Origin: Blepharisma stoltei
Lineage: Eukaryota; Ciliophora; Heterotrichea; Heterotrichida; Blepharismidae
Reading direction: 5' to 3'
Length of the DNA: 64,000 bases
Assembly: GCA_914767885.1 (NCBI GenBank)
Contig: CAJZBQ010000011.1
Location: 124,001 to 188,000 of the forward strand
The first letter of the stretch is position 1, and the number at the start of each line of letters is the position of its first letter. The translations under genes were made by a program, and so were the position numbers. The notes under the pieces are model-generated. The model made no database searches. It had not been told where the DNA came from and was given only the letters and a program-made list of their open reading frames with translations. Positions 63,293-64,000 of the stretch are shown here, in pieces.

Positions 63293-63962
63293 TTTCTTTT
63301 ATTCTTAATGGCGAAGTATTATTTTTTGAGAAAAGTATTCTTAAAGCATTTTTGAATTATTTATTGCTTAAAAATAAAAATTATTGTGGTATTGGAATTA
63401 TAATAAGCTCACTGATATTTAAAAAAAACATTTATTTTTGAAATTGCATTGATTATAAAATATTTGTTTTAACAATTTTGCTATTAATGTGTATTAGAAA
63501 TGTCACTGAATATATGCTTAAATTTAAAAGCTATAATCTATTGAGGCTCAAAATAAATAAAATTTATATAAATTAACAATAGAAATTTAATTAATATAAG
63601 CAATCAGAAATTTCGAAAATTAATTGATTTTTTTATTTTATTAGGAATTTAAATTATTATTATTATTTTAAAATCCTTAATCCAAGACCTGCTTATAGAT
63701 TTAAGATAAAGAACGTGAAACATTTATAAGCAAGTTAGTTTTAGAATTAACTATAATTGTTAAGTTAAAATTATGCATTGGATGAAAATATAAATGCCTT
63801 ATATTTTACTTTTTGGCTAGGAAGAATTCTCATCTAAATAGATAAGCGATTATATTTTATAATCAATATTTTACAATCAATATTTTACATTTCTGCTAGA
63901 TAAAATACATGAGGCGTTGATAAAAAATATTATTCTCAATTGAATATACAAAATATATCTAA
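63293..63962. other. Intergenic, very AT-rich
   Basis: Nothing recognised up to the MITE at the window edge. Confidence 0.5.
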
Positions 63963-64000
63963 CTCCCCCCCCCCCTCCGTGAGCGAACAAAAAAATTTTG
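63963..64000 (+). mobile_element. Start of a further family-1 MITE, cut by the window end
   Basis: TAA then CTCCCCCCCCCCC-TCCGTGAG-CGAACAAAAAAATTTTG, the hairpin left end of family 1. Confidence 0.8.

Overview
The window looks like germline (micronuclear) DNA of a heterotrich ciliate, most probably Blepharisma or a close relative. Three things in the sequence say so. (1) In-frame UGA is read as Trp at conserved positions in many genes (aspartate aminotransferase, TFIIB, dynein heavy chain, Polo-like kinase, ITPase, even a LINE fragment), and only UAA/UAG act as stops. (2) Two paralogous ITPase genes share a 16-nt GT..AG intron at the same codon. (3) Almost every conserved gene is cut by AT-rich or repetitive segments. 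Removing these between two TA dinucleotides, or between 3-bp direct repeats, restores the frame and the expected protein, as internal eliminated sequences (IESs) of a germline genome would. The species is inferred; the code, introns and IES structure are seen directly.

Layout. 1-3.2 kb: MITE-rich DNA and a LITAF-like zinc-ribbon gene (minus) with a duplicated 3' end. 3.3-5.4 kb: Cdc20/Cdh1-like WD40 gene (minus). 5.5-7.2 kb: aspartate aminotransferase (plus) with four short IESs. 7.2-10.9 kb: tandem duplication carrying two Tim44-like membrane proteins. 11-19 kb: centrin-like EF-hand protein, coiled-coil protein, an unknown conserved gene, a RAP-domain gene, a small membrane protein, a hotdog thioesterase and a large inverted repeat. 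19.3-22.3 kb: Polo-like kinase cut by two MITEs and one 65-bp IES. 22.6-30.1 kb: membrane protein plus a giant Lys/Glu/Ala-rich repeat protein. 30.5 kb: mitochondrial acyl carrier protein. 31-51 kb: one axonemal dynein heavy chain with a kelch/filamin N-terminus, interrupted by about 14 IESs. 51-55.9 kb: TFIIB, two ITPase paralogues around an unknown gene, and a small gene. 56-64 kb: retroposons, two C2H2 zinc-finger genes, a dual-specificity phosphatase, a LINE 3' fragment and the start of another MITE.

Mobile DNA. At least five kinds interrupt genes: (a) short TA-bounded IESs, with repeated lengths (73, 73 and 116, 116, 116 bp); (b) CTCCC..GGGAG MITEs in at least four sequence families flanked by 3-bp TNA duplications (TTA/TAA, TCA, TGA); (c) GC-rich retroposons with 13-17 bp target duplications that themselves contain TA; (d) a 1.16-kb foldback element of TAGGCC-poly(A) repeats with a 9-bp duplication; (e) a 3.2-kb C-rich-TIR element carrying nested MITEs and a retroposon. 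Unrelated transposition mechanisms thus seem to end as precisely excisable IESs because their target duplications supply the excision boundary.

Coordinates of IES ends are read by eye from frame and direct-repeat constraints; alternative TA choices of a few bases are often possible.
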